From Lachnospiraceae bacterium (GTDB lineage Bacteria; Bacillota; Clostridia; Lachnospirales; Lachnospiraceae), in NCBI GenBank assembly GCA_017412055.1, contig JAFQOW010000011.1, positions 1-64,000 on the forward strand: DNA of 64,000 bases, in the 5' to 3' direction. The position numbers and the translations under genes were made by a program. The notes under the pieces were generated by a model. It saw only the letters and a list, made by a program, of their open reading frames with translations, did not search any database and was not told the DNA's origin. How positions within the stretch are numbered: the first letter of the stretch is position 1; each line of letters opens with the position of its first letter. Shown here piece after piece: positions 1 to 7,698 of this stretch.

Positions 1-7
1 AAAAAGA

Positions 8-43
8 GGACTCTGATATGATTCGCGAAAACCATCAGAGTCC
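8..43 (-). terminator. Inverted repeat, possible minus-strand terminator
   Basis: GGACTCTGAT (8-17) pairs with ATCAGAGTCC (34-43), giving a perfect 10-bp stem with a 16-nt loop. Read on the minus strand the stem is followed by TCTTTTT; on the plus strand no T-run follows. It may therefore serve a gene outside the window or be a regulatory hairpin in the bacteriocin leader. The role is inferred; only the pairing is seen. Confidence 0.4.
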
Positions 44-142
44 CAAAAGCAAAGCACTTATGAAAAAAGTACTCGAGATAAGTATATAGCTTTTTTTAAT
101 AAGTGTAAAGAAAAATTTATTAAAAGAAGGAGGTTTAAAACA

Positions 143-334
143 ATGGATATGGTTTTAAACAATGGATTCTGTGAGATGACAGAAAATGAAATGATGGAGC
201 TTGAAGGTGGAAGTTTTTGGGATGTTCTTGGCAATTGTGGCGCTATTGTATGTACAGTAGGTTCAATGGCGTTAGGTACTACACCGTTGGGACTTGCGGC
301 AGCGGGAACAGCATTATTATGGGGTTGCCGATAG
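143..334 (+). CDS. Class II-type bacteriocin precursor with double-glycine leader
   Basis: This 63-residue peptide has a leader with an acidic, Met-rich end (MTENEMMELEGG), giving a predicted cut after Gly22-Gly23. The mature part is about 40 residues, starts SFWDVLGN, is hydrophobic and Gly/Ala-rich, and has three Cys (32, 37, 62), with a further Cys10 in the leader. An ideal ribosome binding site, AAGGAGG (127-133), lies 9 nt before the ATG. No modification enzyme is nearby, while a C39-peptidase exporter and a HlyD partner lie 2-6 kb downstream, so an unmodified, perhaps disulfide-bridged, class II bacteriocin is the simplest reading. A signalling peptide is an alternative. I do not recognise a named family. 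The class call rests on leader and context; antimicrobial activity is inferred. Confidence 0.75.
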   Translation: MDMVLNNGFCEMTENEMMELEGGSFWDVLGNCGAIVCTVGSMALGTTPLGLAAAGTALLWGCR

Positions 335-346
335 TAAAATAATATT

Positions 347-386
347 TTGCAACGATATCTTTGCAGAAATTGCAACGATATCGTTG
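347..386 (+). repeat. Direct repeat and hairpin between bacteriocin and ABC genes
   Basis: TTGCAACGATATC occurs twice, at 347-359 and 370-382. The second copy sits in a 14-bp palindrome, CAACGATATCGTTG (373-386). The left copy can pair with GATATCGTTG (377-386), forming a 10-bp stem that competes with the palindrome. No clear T-run follows, so it is more likely a processing or attenuation hairpin that sets peptide versus transporter expression than a full terminator. Confidence 0.45.
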
Positions 387-408
387 TATATTTAAAGGAA
401 TGAGACAT

Positions 409-1149
409 ATGGAAAATATTGTAGAAGTGCATTCGCTGTCAAAAAAATATGACAATTTTCAGTTGAGCGATATTAATTTTCATATAAAAAAAGGAAGAAT
501 TGTCGGTTTAATTGGGCAAAATGGTAATGGAAAGACAACTTTGATTAAATGTTTATTAAATATAATTCATTTCAAGGGGAAAGTTTCTTTTTTTGGTAAA
601 GATATGAAAGAGAGAGAAAAAGAAATAAAAGAGTATATAGGCATAGTGTTTGATGATATGCCTTTTGATGATATCCTGAATGCTAGAGATTTATCTATAA
701 TAATGAGAAGTATATATAAAAGTTGGTCTCAAGATACTTTTTTTCAATATTTAGATAAATATAATTTAAAGCAAAAACAAAGTTTTAAGTCATATTCGAA
801 AGGGATGAAAACTAAGTTAATGTTGGCTGTTGCATTGTCTCACGATGCAAAAGTATTGATTTTGGATGAACCAACTAGTGGTCTCGATCCTATATTTCGG
901 ACAGAAATATTAAATGAATTAAAATTATATGTGGAAGAGGGTGACAGGGCCGTACTGTTTTCGACTCACATCACGAGTGATTTAGAACAAATTGCAGATG
1001 ATATTATATTTGTTCATAATGGGAAAATTGTATTTTCTGGTTCAAAAGAGGAGATGTTGGAATTGAAAGATGTTGAATCAACGGTATGTAGTATAGATAA
1101 CAGTATGATTAACATATTAAAAGGTATAAATAATGATAGCGGTAATTAA
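409..1149 (+). CDS. ABC transporter ATP-binding protein, probable bacteriocin immunity
   Basis: This is a 246-residue ATPase of the ABC-2/CcmA (BcrA/LanF-like) kind. Visible motifs are Walker A GQNGNGKTT, a divergent signature SKGMKTKL (the form common in this subfamily instead of LSGGQ), Walker B VLILDEPTSGLDP and the switch His in STHITSDLEQ. I start at ATG 409 because AAAGGA (395-399) is well placed for it; the frame is open further upstream, but those starts lack a site. It overlaps the next gene by 17 nt and works with the two membrane proteins that follow. Immunity (pumping the bacteriocin out of the membrane) is inferred from position in a bacteriocin locus; export of another substrate is possible. 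Confidence 0.85.
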   Translation: MENIVEVHSLSKKYDNFQLSDINFHIKKGRIVGLIGQNGNGKTTLIKCLLNIIHFKGKVSFFGKDMKEREKEIKEYIGIVFDDMPFDDILNARDLSIIMRSIYKSWSQDTFFQYLDKYNLKQKQSFKSYSKGMKTKLMLAVALSHDAKVLILDEPTSGLDPIFRTEILNELKLYVEEGDRAVLFSTHITSDLEQIADDIIFVHNGKIVFSGSKEEMLELKDVESTVCSIDNSMINILKGINNDSGN

Positions 1150-1777
1150 GTATATTTTTATTAGTAATAAAATGGATTTGTTAAAAAAAGTAATTATGCA
1201 AACAATAGTAGGTGTATGTGGAATTTTGTTAAATTACGTATTTATAAGAGTAGGTTGCACAATGACGGCGATATATAATTTGATAAATGTTTTTGTTTGT
1301 ATTGTTATGTTTATTTTGATGTTTAATATATTTGTGTGGAATGTTGAAAAAATAAGACGCTGTCGTTTTGATGAATATTTAACTGCTACATCTGTTGGTT
1401 ACATAAAATTATATAATGGAATTTTATTATTTGATGGTGTTTGTTCAATATTTACATATGTTATAGCTAATATTTATTACTTGATTGTTGGTTGTGTAGG
1501 GGCATATACGATTACAGATGTAATATATAAGAAAGTGCTAAATATTTTTCTTTTGTATTATCTAATTAAGTTTATAAATATAATATTAATTATGTTATTC
1601 AGGGATTCGAAATTTGCTATGTTGTTGAGTTTATTAATAATGGGTATATGTTTTAAATTTATTAATACAAATATAGAAGGATTTGTGTATAACATTTATT
1701 TAATCTTGAATGCATTGGTTATTTTGTGTGTAATCTATTTTATTGAATGTATTTGTTTAAAGAAATATAGGGATTGA
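1133..1777 (+). CDS. ABC-2-like permease subunit 1
   Basis: This 214-residue, very hydrophobic protein has about six predicted membrane segments and no sequence motif I can name. The start ATG lies inside the 3' end of the ATPase gene (17-nt overlap), indicating translational coupling. Together with the next gene it should form the membrane channel of the probable immunity exporter, as in LanEG-type pairs. Base composition is strikingly AT-rich, with many ATA, TTA and TTT codons compared with the exporter genes at 2580-6364, so these three genes may have a separate origin from the rest of the locus. The permease call is from topology and context only. Confidence 0.7.
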   Translation: MIAVIKYIFISNKMDLLKKVIMQTIVGVCGILLNYVFIRVGCTMTAIYNLINVFVCIVMFILMFNIFVWNVEKIRRCRFDEYLTATSVGYIKLYNGILLFDGVCSIFTYVIANIYYLIVGCVGAYTITDVIYKKVLNIFLLYYLIKFINIILIMLFRDSKFAMLLSLLIMGICFKFINTNIEGFVYNIYLILNALVILCVIYFIECICLKKYRD

Positions 1778-1785
1778 GGAAATAA

Positions 1786-2460
1786 ATGAGAGGATTAATT
1801 TTTAGAAACCTAGTAATTAATAAAAAGAGTTTATTGTGTAGTGTGGTATTGTGTATAGGGATGATATATGCACTACTTGATGAAATACCTAATACTGAGA
1901 AAGAATATATGTTATACGTAAATGTATGTACTTTTTTGTGTATTATTGTTATTTATTCGATTGCAGAGTATATTTATAGCTCGAATAATGAAGAAAAATG
2001 GGAGAACTTTTTAAAGGCAAGTCCATTAAGTGATAAAATAATTATTGGAGAAAAATTTGTATATGATTTTGTTTTCATAACGTTAGGGGTGATTGTTTCT
2101 ATCATAATTATTTTAGTTGCAATTTATAATTCAGTGTATAATTTGAGTTTTCGATTTTTTACAGGAATATTACTAGCTATTATGATTACTTATTTTTATG
2201 CGTCTATTAAGAAAATTTTAGTATGTATATATGGTAAGAAAAAAGCTGAATTAATAGCGGTATTCAGTTTGATTTTAGGAGTATTTTTAATAATAGTAAT
2301 AACAATTCTGGCGAATACAGAATGGTTGTCAATGATAGAAATAGATTTAGATTGGGTTTATAGGCTTATATTTAGTAAGAAATTTATATTAGTTGTTCCG
2401 ATATCAATTTTTATGCATTATTGTACGTATAAAATTTGTTGCAATATATATAGCAATTAG
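1786..2460 (+). CDS. ABC-2-like permease subunit 2
   Basis: This is a second hydrophobic protein, 224 residues, with about six predicted membrane segments. GAGGA (1776-1780) precedes the ATG, and the gene begins 8 nt after the previous stop. It has similar size and layout to subunit 1 but no obvious close sequence identity, as is usual for the two permeases of bacteriocin-immunity ABC systems. A 119-nt gap with no visible gene separates it from the peptidase-exporter gene. Function is inferred from the operon. Confidence 0.7.
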   Translation: MRGLIFRNLVINKKSLLCSVVLCIGMIYALLDEIPNTEKEYMLYVNVCTFLCIIVIYSIAEYIYSSNNEEKWENFLKASPLSDKIIIGEKFVYDFVFITLGVIVSIIIILVAIYNSVYNLSFRFFTGILLAIMITYFYASIKKILVCIYGKKKAELIAVFSLILGVFLIIVITILANTEWLSMIEIDLDWVYRLIFSKKFILVVPISIFMHYCTYKICCNIYSN

Positions 2461-2579
2461 TTGGAATTTTGGATGCGAAATCAGAAATAGATAAGAATAT
2501 TTGTGGAAAAAACAGTTACGAGAGAATTCGTAAGTAAAAAGAAAAGAGGGTATAAATAAGTATTCCTAGGAGAAAATAT

Positions 2580-4832
2580 ATGAAATATTATTGTGTAAAA
2601 CAACACGACATCACTGACTGCGGTGCAGCCTGTCTTGCAACCATTTGTAAGCAAAATGGCTACAAAATTGGCATCACTAAAATTCGTGAGGTTGCAGGGA
2701 CAGATAAACAGGGAACAAATGCATATGGTGTAATTAAAGCTGCTGAAAGCCTAGGTTTTAGTGCAAAGGGTGTCAAGGGAAATAAGGAAGCATTTTTTTC
2801 GGAATTTCCACTTCCTTGTATTGCACACGTAATAGTTGATGGCAGTTTATTGCATTATGTGGTTATACATAAAATTACAAAAAAGCAAGTAATTATAGCA
2901 GATCCAGCTGTTGGAATTGTAAAGCTTACTCCGGAGGAGTTTTTTGGTGAGATTCACGAGGATGGTAAACCACCGAAGTATCAGTGGAGCGGTGTATTAG
3001 TTTTACTGGTAAAGAATGAAAGCTTTAAGAAGGGTGATGAAACAAAGGGTCTATTTAGTCGCTTTTTTCATTTACTTATACCTCAGAAAAAATTGTTATT
3101 ACATATATTTGTAGCATCGTTAATATACACTGTTTTGGGAATATTAGGTGCTTTTTATTTTAAGGAAATGATAGATAATGTTTTGCCAAATGGTTTGCAA
3201 AAAACATTGATGACATTGTCTATAGGTGTGATATTGTTAAATGTATTTAAAGTACTTTTGAATGCATTTCGTTCTCATTTATTGTTGTATTTAAGTCAGA
3301 AGCTGGATATAGCATTGCTTCTTGGCTATTATCGTCATGTATTAGAGTTGCCTATGAATTTCTTCGGCACAAGAAAGGTCGGAGAGATTATATCAAGATT
3401 TAATGATGCAGGAAAAGTAAGAGATGCTATATCTGGTGCCACTCTTACTATTATGATAGATACGTTTATGGCATTGGCAGGTGCAATTATTTTGTATATG
3501 CAGAATGGTAAGATGTTTGGTATTACGCTTATCATTGTGGTGCTGTATGTGGTGATTGTTATAAGCTTTAATAAATGGTATGAGAAGCTTAATCGCAAAC
3601 AGATGGAGGATAATGCTGAACTTACATCATATATGGTGGAGTCTTTAAATGGTATACAGACCATAAAAGCATATAATGCAGAAAGAAAGGCAAACCGCGA
3701 AACAGAGATTAAATTTGTCAAGCTTTTAAAGAGTGTATTTAATCTAAGCTGGGTAAGCAATTTGCAGGGCTCTTTGAAGGTTTTTATTGAGCTCGTTGGT
3801 GGAGTTGTTATCCTTTGGGTTGGAGGAGTTAGCGTCATAAATGGTGAGATGACTATTGGAGCTCTTATAACATTTAATTCTTTGTTGGCATACTTTTTAG
3901 AACCGATTAAGAATCTTATTAATCTTCAGCCTGAAATGCAGACAGCAGTAGTTGCAGCGGACCGTTTAGGTGAGATTTTGGATTTGGAAGCTGAGAAGAG
4001 TGAGATGGAATATAAGAAAATGTCTCCATCAAGTCTTGCTGGCGATATAGAGATTAAAAATCTTGATTTTAGATATGGAACTAGAAGGCTTGTACTTGAA
4101 AATATAAATCTTTCTATTATGAAGGGACAGAAGGTTGCCTTTGTAGGTGAAAGTGGTTCTGGAAAGACTACGTTATCAAAGCTACTGTTAAATCTTTACG
4201 GTGCCGAAAAGGGCGAGATTATTATTAATGGAAATAATATAAAGGATATACAGTTAGAATGTTTAAGGGAAAAGATAGCATATATCCCTCAGGAGACATT
4301 TTTGTTTAGTGGAACTATTTTTGAAAATCTTACATTGGGATTAGATGAAGCTACTATGGATGACATTATAGATGCCTCTAAGATGGCGCAGGCTCATGAG
4401 TTTATCAATGAATTGCCTCTTAGATATGAAACAATGCTTGAGGAAAATGGAGCGAATCTTTCTGGTGGACAAAGACAACGCCTTGCTATCGCTAGAGCGA
4501 TGCTTAAAAAGCCAGATATATTAATACTTGATGAGGCTACAAGTAATCTTGATTCTATCACTGAGAGAGCTCTTGATAAAACTATAAATGAATTCTCAAA
4601 GGATATGACAACTATATTTATTGCCCATAGACTAAGTACAATAAAGAATTGTGACGTTATATTTGTGATGGAAAAAGGTAAAATTATCGAGAGGGGAACT
4701 CATAGAGAATTGACTGATATGGGTGGTAAATATGCACAGCTTGTAAAGCAGCAGTCTTTAGAAAGTATCTGTGAAGAAGCGGGTGATATTAAACTAGATA
4801 TTATCAAAACAGAAAAGGGGGAAGGGATGTAA
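2580..4832 (+). CDS. Peptidase-containing ABC transporter (C39 peptidase, bacteriocin processing and export)
   Basis: This 750-residue protein has the complete PCAT layout. Residues 1-140 are a C39 cysteine peptidase with oxyanion Gln8, catalytic Cys14 in DITDCGAACL, His92 (LLHYVV) and Asp108 (IIADPA). Residues 165-440 are a six-segment exporter domain. Residues 490-720 are a nucleotide-binding domain with Walker A GESGSGKTT (523-531), signature LSGGQRQR (627-634), Walker B ILILDEATSNLD and H-loop IAHRLST. This family cuts double-glycine leaders and exports the mature peptide (ComA/LctT-like, established). The start is set by AGGAGA just upstream. The stop overlaps the next start (TAATG), so it is coupled to the HlyD partner. 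The likely substrate is the peptide at 143-334. Confidence 0.93.
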   Translation: MKYYCVKQHDITDCGAACLATICKQNGYKIGITKIREVAGTDKQGTNAYGVIKAAESLGFSAKGVKGNKEAFFSEFPLPCIAHVIVDGSLLHYVVIHKITKKQVIIADPAVGIVKLTPEEFFGEIHEDGKPPKYQWSGVLVLLVKNESFKKGDETKGLFSRFFHLLIPQKKLLLHIFVASLIYTVLGILGAFYFKEMIDNVLPNGLQKTLMTLSIGVILLNVFKVLLNAFRSHLLLYLSQKLDIALLLGYYRHVLELPMNFFGTRKVGEIISRFNDAGKVRDAISGATLTIMIDTFMALAGAIILYMQNGKMFGITLIIVVLYVVIVISFNKWYEKLNRKQMEDNAELTSYMVESLNGIQTIKAYNAERKANRETEIKFVKLLKSVFNLSWVSNLQGSLKVFIELVGGVVILWVGGVSVINGEMTIGALITFNSLLAYFLEPIKNLINLQPEMQTAVVAADRLGEILDLEAEKSEMEYKKMSPSSLAGDIEIKNLDFRYGTRRLVLENINLSIMKGQKVAFVGESGSGKTTLSKLLLNLYGAEKGEIIINGNNIKDIQLECLREKIAYIPQETFLFSGTIFENLTLGLDEATMDDIIDASKMAQAHEFINELPLRYETMLEENGANLSGGQRQRLAIARAMLKKPDILILDEATSNLDSITERALDKTINEFSKDMTTIFIAHRLSTIKNCDVIFVMEKGKIIERGTHRELTDMGGKYAQLVKQQSLESICEEAGDIKLDIIKTEKGEGM

Positions 4833-6364
4833 TGAAGCCTATTATTATGGATATGAAGGATATGTCTGATAGCACTGAAGTATATGATTCTCGACCTAAT
4901 CCATTTCTTATATATTTTATATATTTTCTGGCAGGGATGTTTGTCATAGCGCTTATTTGGATGGCATTTTCGAAGATAGATATTGTAGTTAAAAGTAATG
5001 GAATGTTTAAAAGCCAAGATGAGATATATAATGTAAGTAGTGGTATGACTGGAAAGGTAATTGACGTAAATGTAAAAGACGGCCAGTTTGTTAATGAGGG
5101 GGATGTGCTATATACCTTGGAGGTGACTTCTCTTGGTGAGACAATTGAGTATTATCAAAGTGAGTTTGATAATGCAAATGCAAGGTTAGATATGCTCAAG
5201 GCGTATATTAATTACCTTGATGGAGATGAAAAGGCATTTGATTCTTTTTCTAATAATGTTTATTACAAGGAAATATTAAACAGGAAGGAATTGCTTGATT
5301 TAAATAAGGATGTAAGTACTAAGAATAAAACTGAGATTGCTTCCTGCGAGGAAAATATATCTGTTTTAGAAGCTAGCATTACGCAGTACGAAGGAAAAAT
5401 AGTTAAGCTAAATCAGGCAATTACCTGCGTTATGTCAAGGGATAATACATTTTCAATTGATGATAGTTATTATAAGAGTCTGGTGGATAGTTACATTTCT
5501 GGTTATAAGCTATCTGCAAATCAGTATGATAAAAGTATATCTGAATACGAGAAAGTACTTGAGGAATACAATAAGCAAGAAAATAAGAATGATTTTAAGA
5601 CAAAGATTAGTGAAACTACTGCAAAGATAGATGCTTTAAAGCTTGAGAAAGAACATACATTGAAGAATATGGAATTGCAGCAGGTTGCCAATATTGAACA
5701 GCAAATAGAAAGTGTAAAAGATACAATTATTTCCTTAAAGTCAAATCTTTCTGTCACTAAGAGCCAGTTAAAAGCATTAATTGATACAGAAAGTGATGAT
5801 ACAAAGCAGGCATATGTATTAAATGAAAAGAATGCGATTTTGTCTGAAATACTTACATATCAGGAAAAGAAGGATGAGTATGAAAACTATTTAAAGAAGT
5901 ATGATATTCAGGATAATAATTGTAATGTTAAAGCGGGTAAAAGTGGATATTTTTATTTGCAGCAGGATATAAAGTATGGGACATATGTACAGGAAGGTAT
6001 AAGTCTTGGCTCAATTTATTCGGATGCTTTAGTTGGGTTTACAGCTCAGATTTATGTGGCAAATTCTGATATTGCAAAGATAAAAGAAGGACAAAGTGTT
6101 AAGTTTGAAATTGCGGCATATCCGTCTAGTGAATATGGTTATTTTACAGGTAAAATAGTTAATATTCCTAAGGATATAACTGTAGATAAGACATCGGGTG
6201 CTGCATACTATGTGGTAGAGGTTTCTTGTGATAGTACATCTCTAAAGAGTAAAGATGGTGACAAAGCTAACTTGCTTAATGGTATGGCCTGTCAGGCAAG
6301 AATTGTTGTAGATGAAGAGAATGTATTAAAACATCTTCTTAAAAAAATCGATTTACTGGATTAG
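4832..6364 (+). CDS. HlyD-family bacteriocin secretion accessory protein
   Basis: This 510-residue protein has one membrane segment (about residues 24-46), then a lipoyl/barrel-sandwich half with the typical sequence GKVIDVNVKDGQFVNEGDVLY, then a long coiled-coil of roughly 200 residues. The second sandwich half contains AGKSGYFYLQ and the beta-barrel segment IYVANSDIAKIKEGQ. This is the MesE/LcnD/ComB-like membrane fusion partner used by PCAT exporters in Firmicutes. It is translationally coupled to the exporter by a TAATG overlap. No further bacteriocin gene follows; the locus ends here. Confidence 0.88.
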   Translation: MKPIIMDMKDMSDSTEVYDSRPNPFLIYFIYFLAGMFVIALIWMAFSKIDIVVKSNGMFKSQDEIYNVSSGMTGKVIDVNVKDGQFVNEGDVLYTLEVTSLGETIEYYQSEFDNANARLDMLKAYINYLDGDEKAFDSFSNNVYYKEILNRKELLDLNKDVSTKNKTEIASCEENISVLEASITQYEGKIVKLNQAITCVMSRDNTFSIDDSYYKSLVDSYISGYKLSANQYDKSISEYEKVLEEYNKQENKNDFKTKISETTAKIDALKLEKEHTLKNMELQQVANIEQQIESVKDTIISLKSNLSVTKSQLKALIDTESDDTKQAYVLNEKNAILSEILTYQEKKDEYENYLKKYDIQDNNCNVKAGKSGYFYLQQDIKYGTYVQEGISLGSIYSDALVGFTAQIYVANSDIAKIKEGQSVKFEIAAYPSSEYGYFTGKIVNIPKDITVDKTSGAAYYVVEVSCDSTSLKSKDGDKANLLNGMACQARIVVDEENVLKHLLKKIDLLD

Positions 6365-6392
6365 CGATAAAATATTTGTGACAACCCTACCC

Positions 6393-6421
6393 TTTAAAAA
6401 TATATATTTATATGGTAGAAT
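6393..6421 (+). promoter_or_regulatory. Candidate promoter of the P1 peptidase gene
   Basis: TTTAAA (6393-6398), 17 bp, TAGAAT (6416-6421), with an extended TGG before the -10. The -35 is weak. The element lies in the only gap between the HlyD gene and the peptidase gene, which suggests separate transcription. Confidence 0.45.
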
Positions 6422-6479
6422 ATATGAAATTATTGTAACTGATTAGAGATGGATTCATATATTATGGAGGATGCATATA

Positions 6480-7472
6480 ATGAAGCAGATAAATATCAAT
6501 GAAATAGAAAATATTAAAATAGGTAATGCAGAAAATAAGGAGGCTGGCACAGGTTGCACAGTAATCATATGTGAGAAAGGTGCAGTAACAGGCTTAGATG
6601 TAAGAGGTGGAGGTCCTGCTTCTAGAGAAAGCGAGCTTATGAAGCCTACGGCAGCGTCTGGTTTTATAAATGCAGTTCTTCTTAGCGGTGGAAGTGCATT
6701 TGGTTTGGATGCTGCAGGTGGAGTTATGGAATACTTAGAAGAAAAGAATGTAGGCTTTGATGTGGGAATAACCAAGGTTCCGCTGGTAGCTCAATCTTGT
6801 ATATTTGATTTATCTGTAGGAGATATGAAGGTGCGCCCTGATAAAGCTATGGCATATGAGGCTTGTGTTAATTCAGAAAATAATAATCCTTCTATGGGAA
6901 ATGCTGGGGCTGGAACTGGTGCTACAGTTGGAAAATTGGGTGGAATGGCTACAGCTATGAAGGGTGGATTAGGCTCATATGCAGTTCAGATAGGTGATTT
7001 GAAAGTGGGGGCTATTGTTGCAGTAAATGCATGTGGAGATATATTTGATTATGATACTCGTGAGATAATCGCTGGACTTCTTACACCAGATTTAAAGAGC
7101 TTTGCCAATACAGAGCAGGTTATTTATCATATGTGTGAAGCTGCTATGGCAGCAGGTGCTAGCGGTGCGCAAAATAAAGAGATGCAGAATACGACAATTG
7201 GTGTCATTATCACAAATGGTAAGTTTACGAAGGCTCAGATGAATAAAATCGCTACAATGGCACATAATGGATATGCGAGAACGATTAATCCTGTACATAC
7301 AACTATGGATGGAGATAGTATATATGCTATGTCAGTGGGAGAGGTAATAGCTGATATGGATATGGTAGGAACATTGGCGGCCAATGTTATGGGACATGCA
7401 GTATGTGATGCTATAAGGAAAGCAGAGGACGCTTATGGGATTACAAGCTCAAAATCGTTCTTTAATAAATAA
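6480..7472 (+). CDS. P1 family (S58, DmpA-like) peptidase
   Basis: This 330-residue protein belongs to the DmpA/P1 aminopeptidase family. Typical family blocks are visible: AGTGCTVIICEKGAVTGLDV near the N-terminus, VRGGGPASRE, LSGGSAFGLDAAGGV, and GNAGAGTGATVGK around residues 140-152, where the self-cleaving, nucleophile-generating site lies (Thr in place of the Ser of DmpA). The start is decided by GGAGG at 6466-6470: an ATG directly abutting it (6471) is too close, so ATG 6480 (9-nt spacing) is chosen. The physiological substrate is not known; cleavage of N-terminal residues from small peptides is typical of characterised relatives. It appears to be a single-gene unit. Confidence 0.85.
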   Translation: MKQININEIENIKIGNAENKEAGTGCTVIICEKGAVTGLDVRGGGPASRESELMKPTAASGFINAVLLSGGSAFGLDAAGGVMEYLEEKNVGFDVGITKVPLVAQSCIFDLSVGDMKVRPDKAMAYEACVNSENNNPSMGNAGAGTGATVGKLGGMATAMKGGLGSYAVQIGDLKVGAIVAVNACGDIFDYDTREIIAGLLTPDLKSFANTEQVIYHMCEAAMAAGASGAQNKEMQNTTIGVIITNGKFTKAQMNKIATMAHNGYARTINPVHTTMDGDSIYAMSVGEVIADMDMVGTLAANVMGHAVCDAIRKAEDAYGITSSKSFFNK

Positions 7473-7521
7473 GCTAAACAAGGGTAGTGATATTACGACA
7501 ATAATATTTTTTAAATAATGC

Positions 7522-7550
7522 GTGACAAACTTGTAAAAGTATGGTAATAT
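7522..7550 (+). promoter_or_regulatory. Promoter of tRNA-Phe
   Basis: GTGACA (7522-7527), 17-bp spacer, TAATAT (7545-7550), with an upstream TGG. It ends 17 nt before the tRNA, and no other gene could use it. Confidence 0.7.
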
Positions 7551-7567
7551 ACTCCCGTAGCAAAAAA

Positions 7568-7640
<73 letters not shown>

Positions 7641-7644
7641 TTAT

Positions 7645-7675
7645 AAAAAAGCACTGGATAATTCCAGTGCTTTTT
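7645..7675 (+). terminator. Bidirectional terminator between tRNA-Phe and the convergent GGDEF/EAL gene
   Basis: GCACTGGA (7651-7658) pairs with TCCAGTGC (7663-7670), loop TAAT, followed by TTTTT and preceded by AAAAAA. The flanking A- and T-runs let it act on both strands: for the tRNA on plus and the large signalling gene on minus. Confidence 0.88.
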
Positions 7676-7698
7676 GCGTATAAGTAAGCTTTTTATTG

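Noticed and set aside
58-432. Open frame opposite the bacteriocin gene
   Set aside because: It overlaps the well-supported peptide and exporter genes on the other strand, has no ribosome binding site, and shows no domain or secretion signal.
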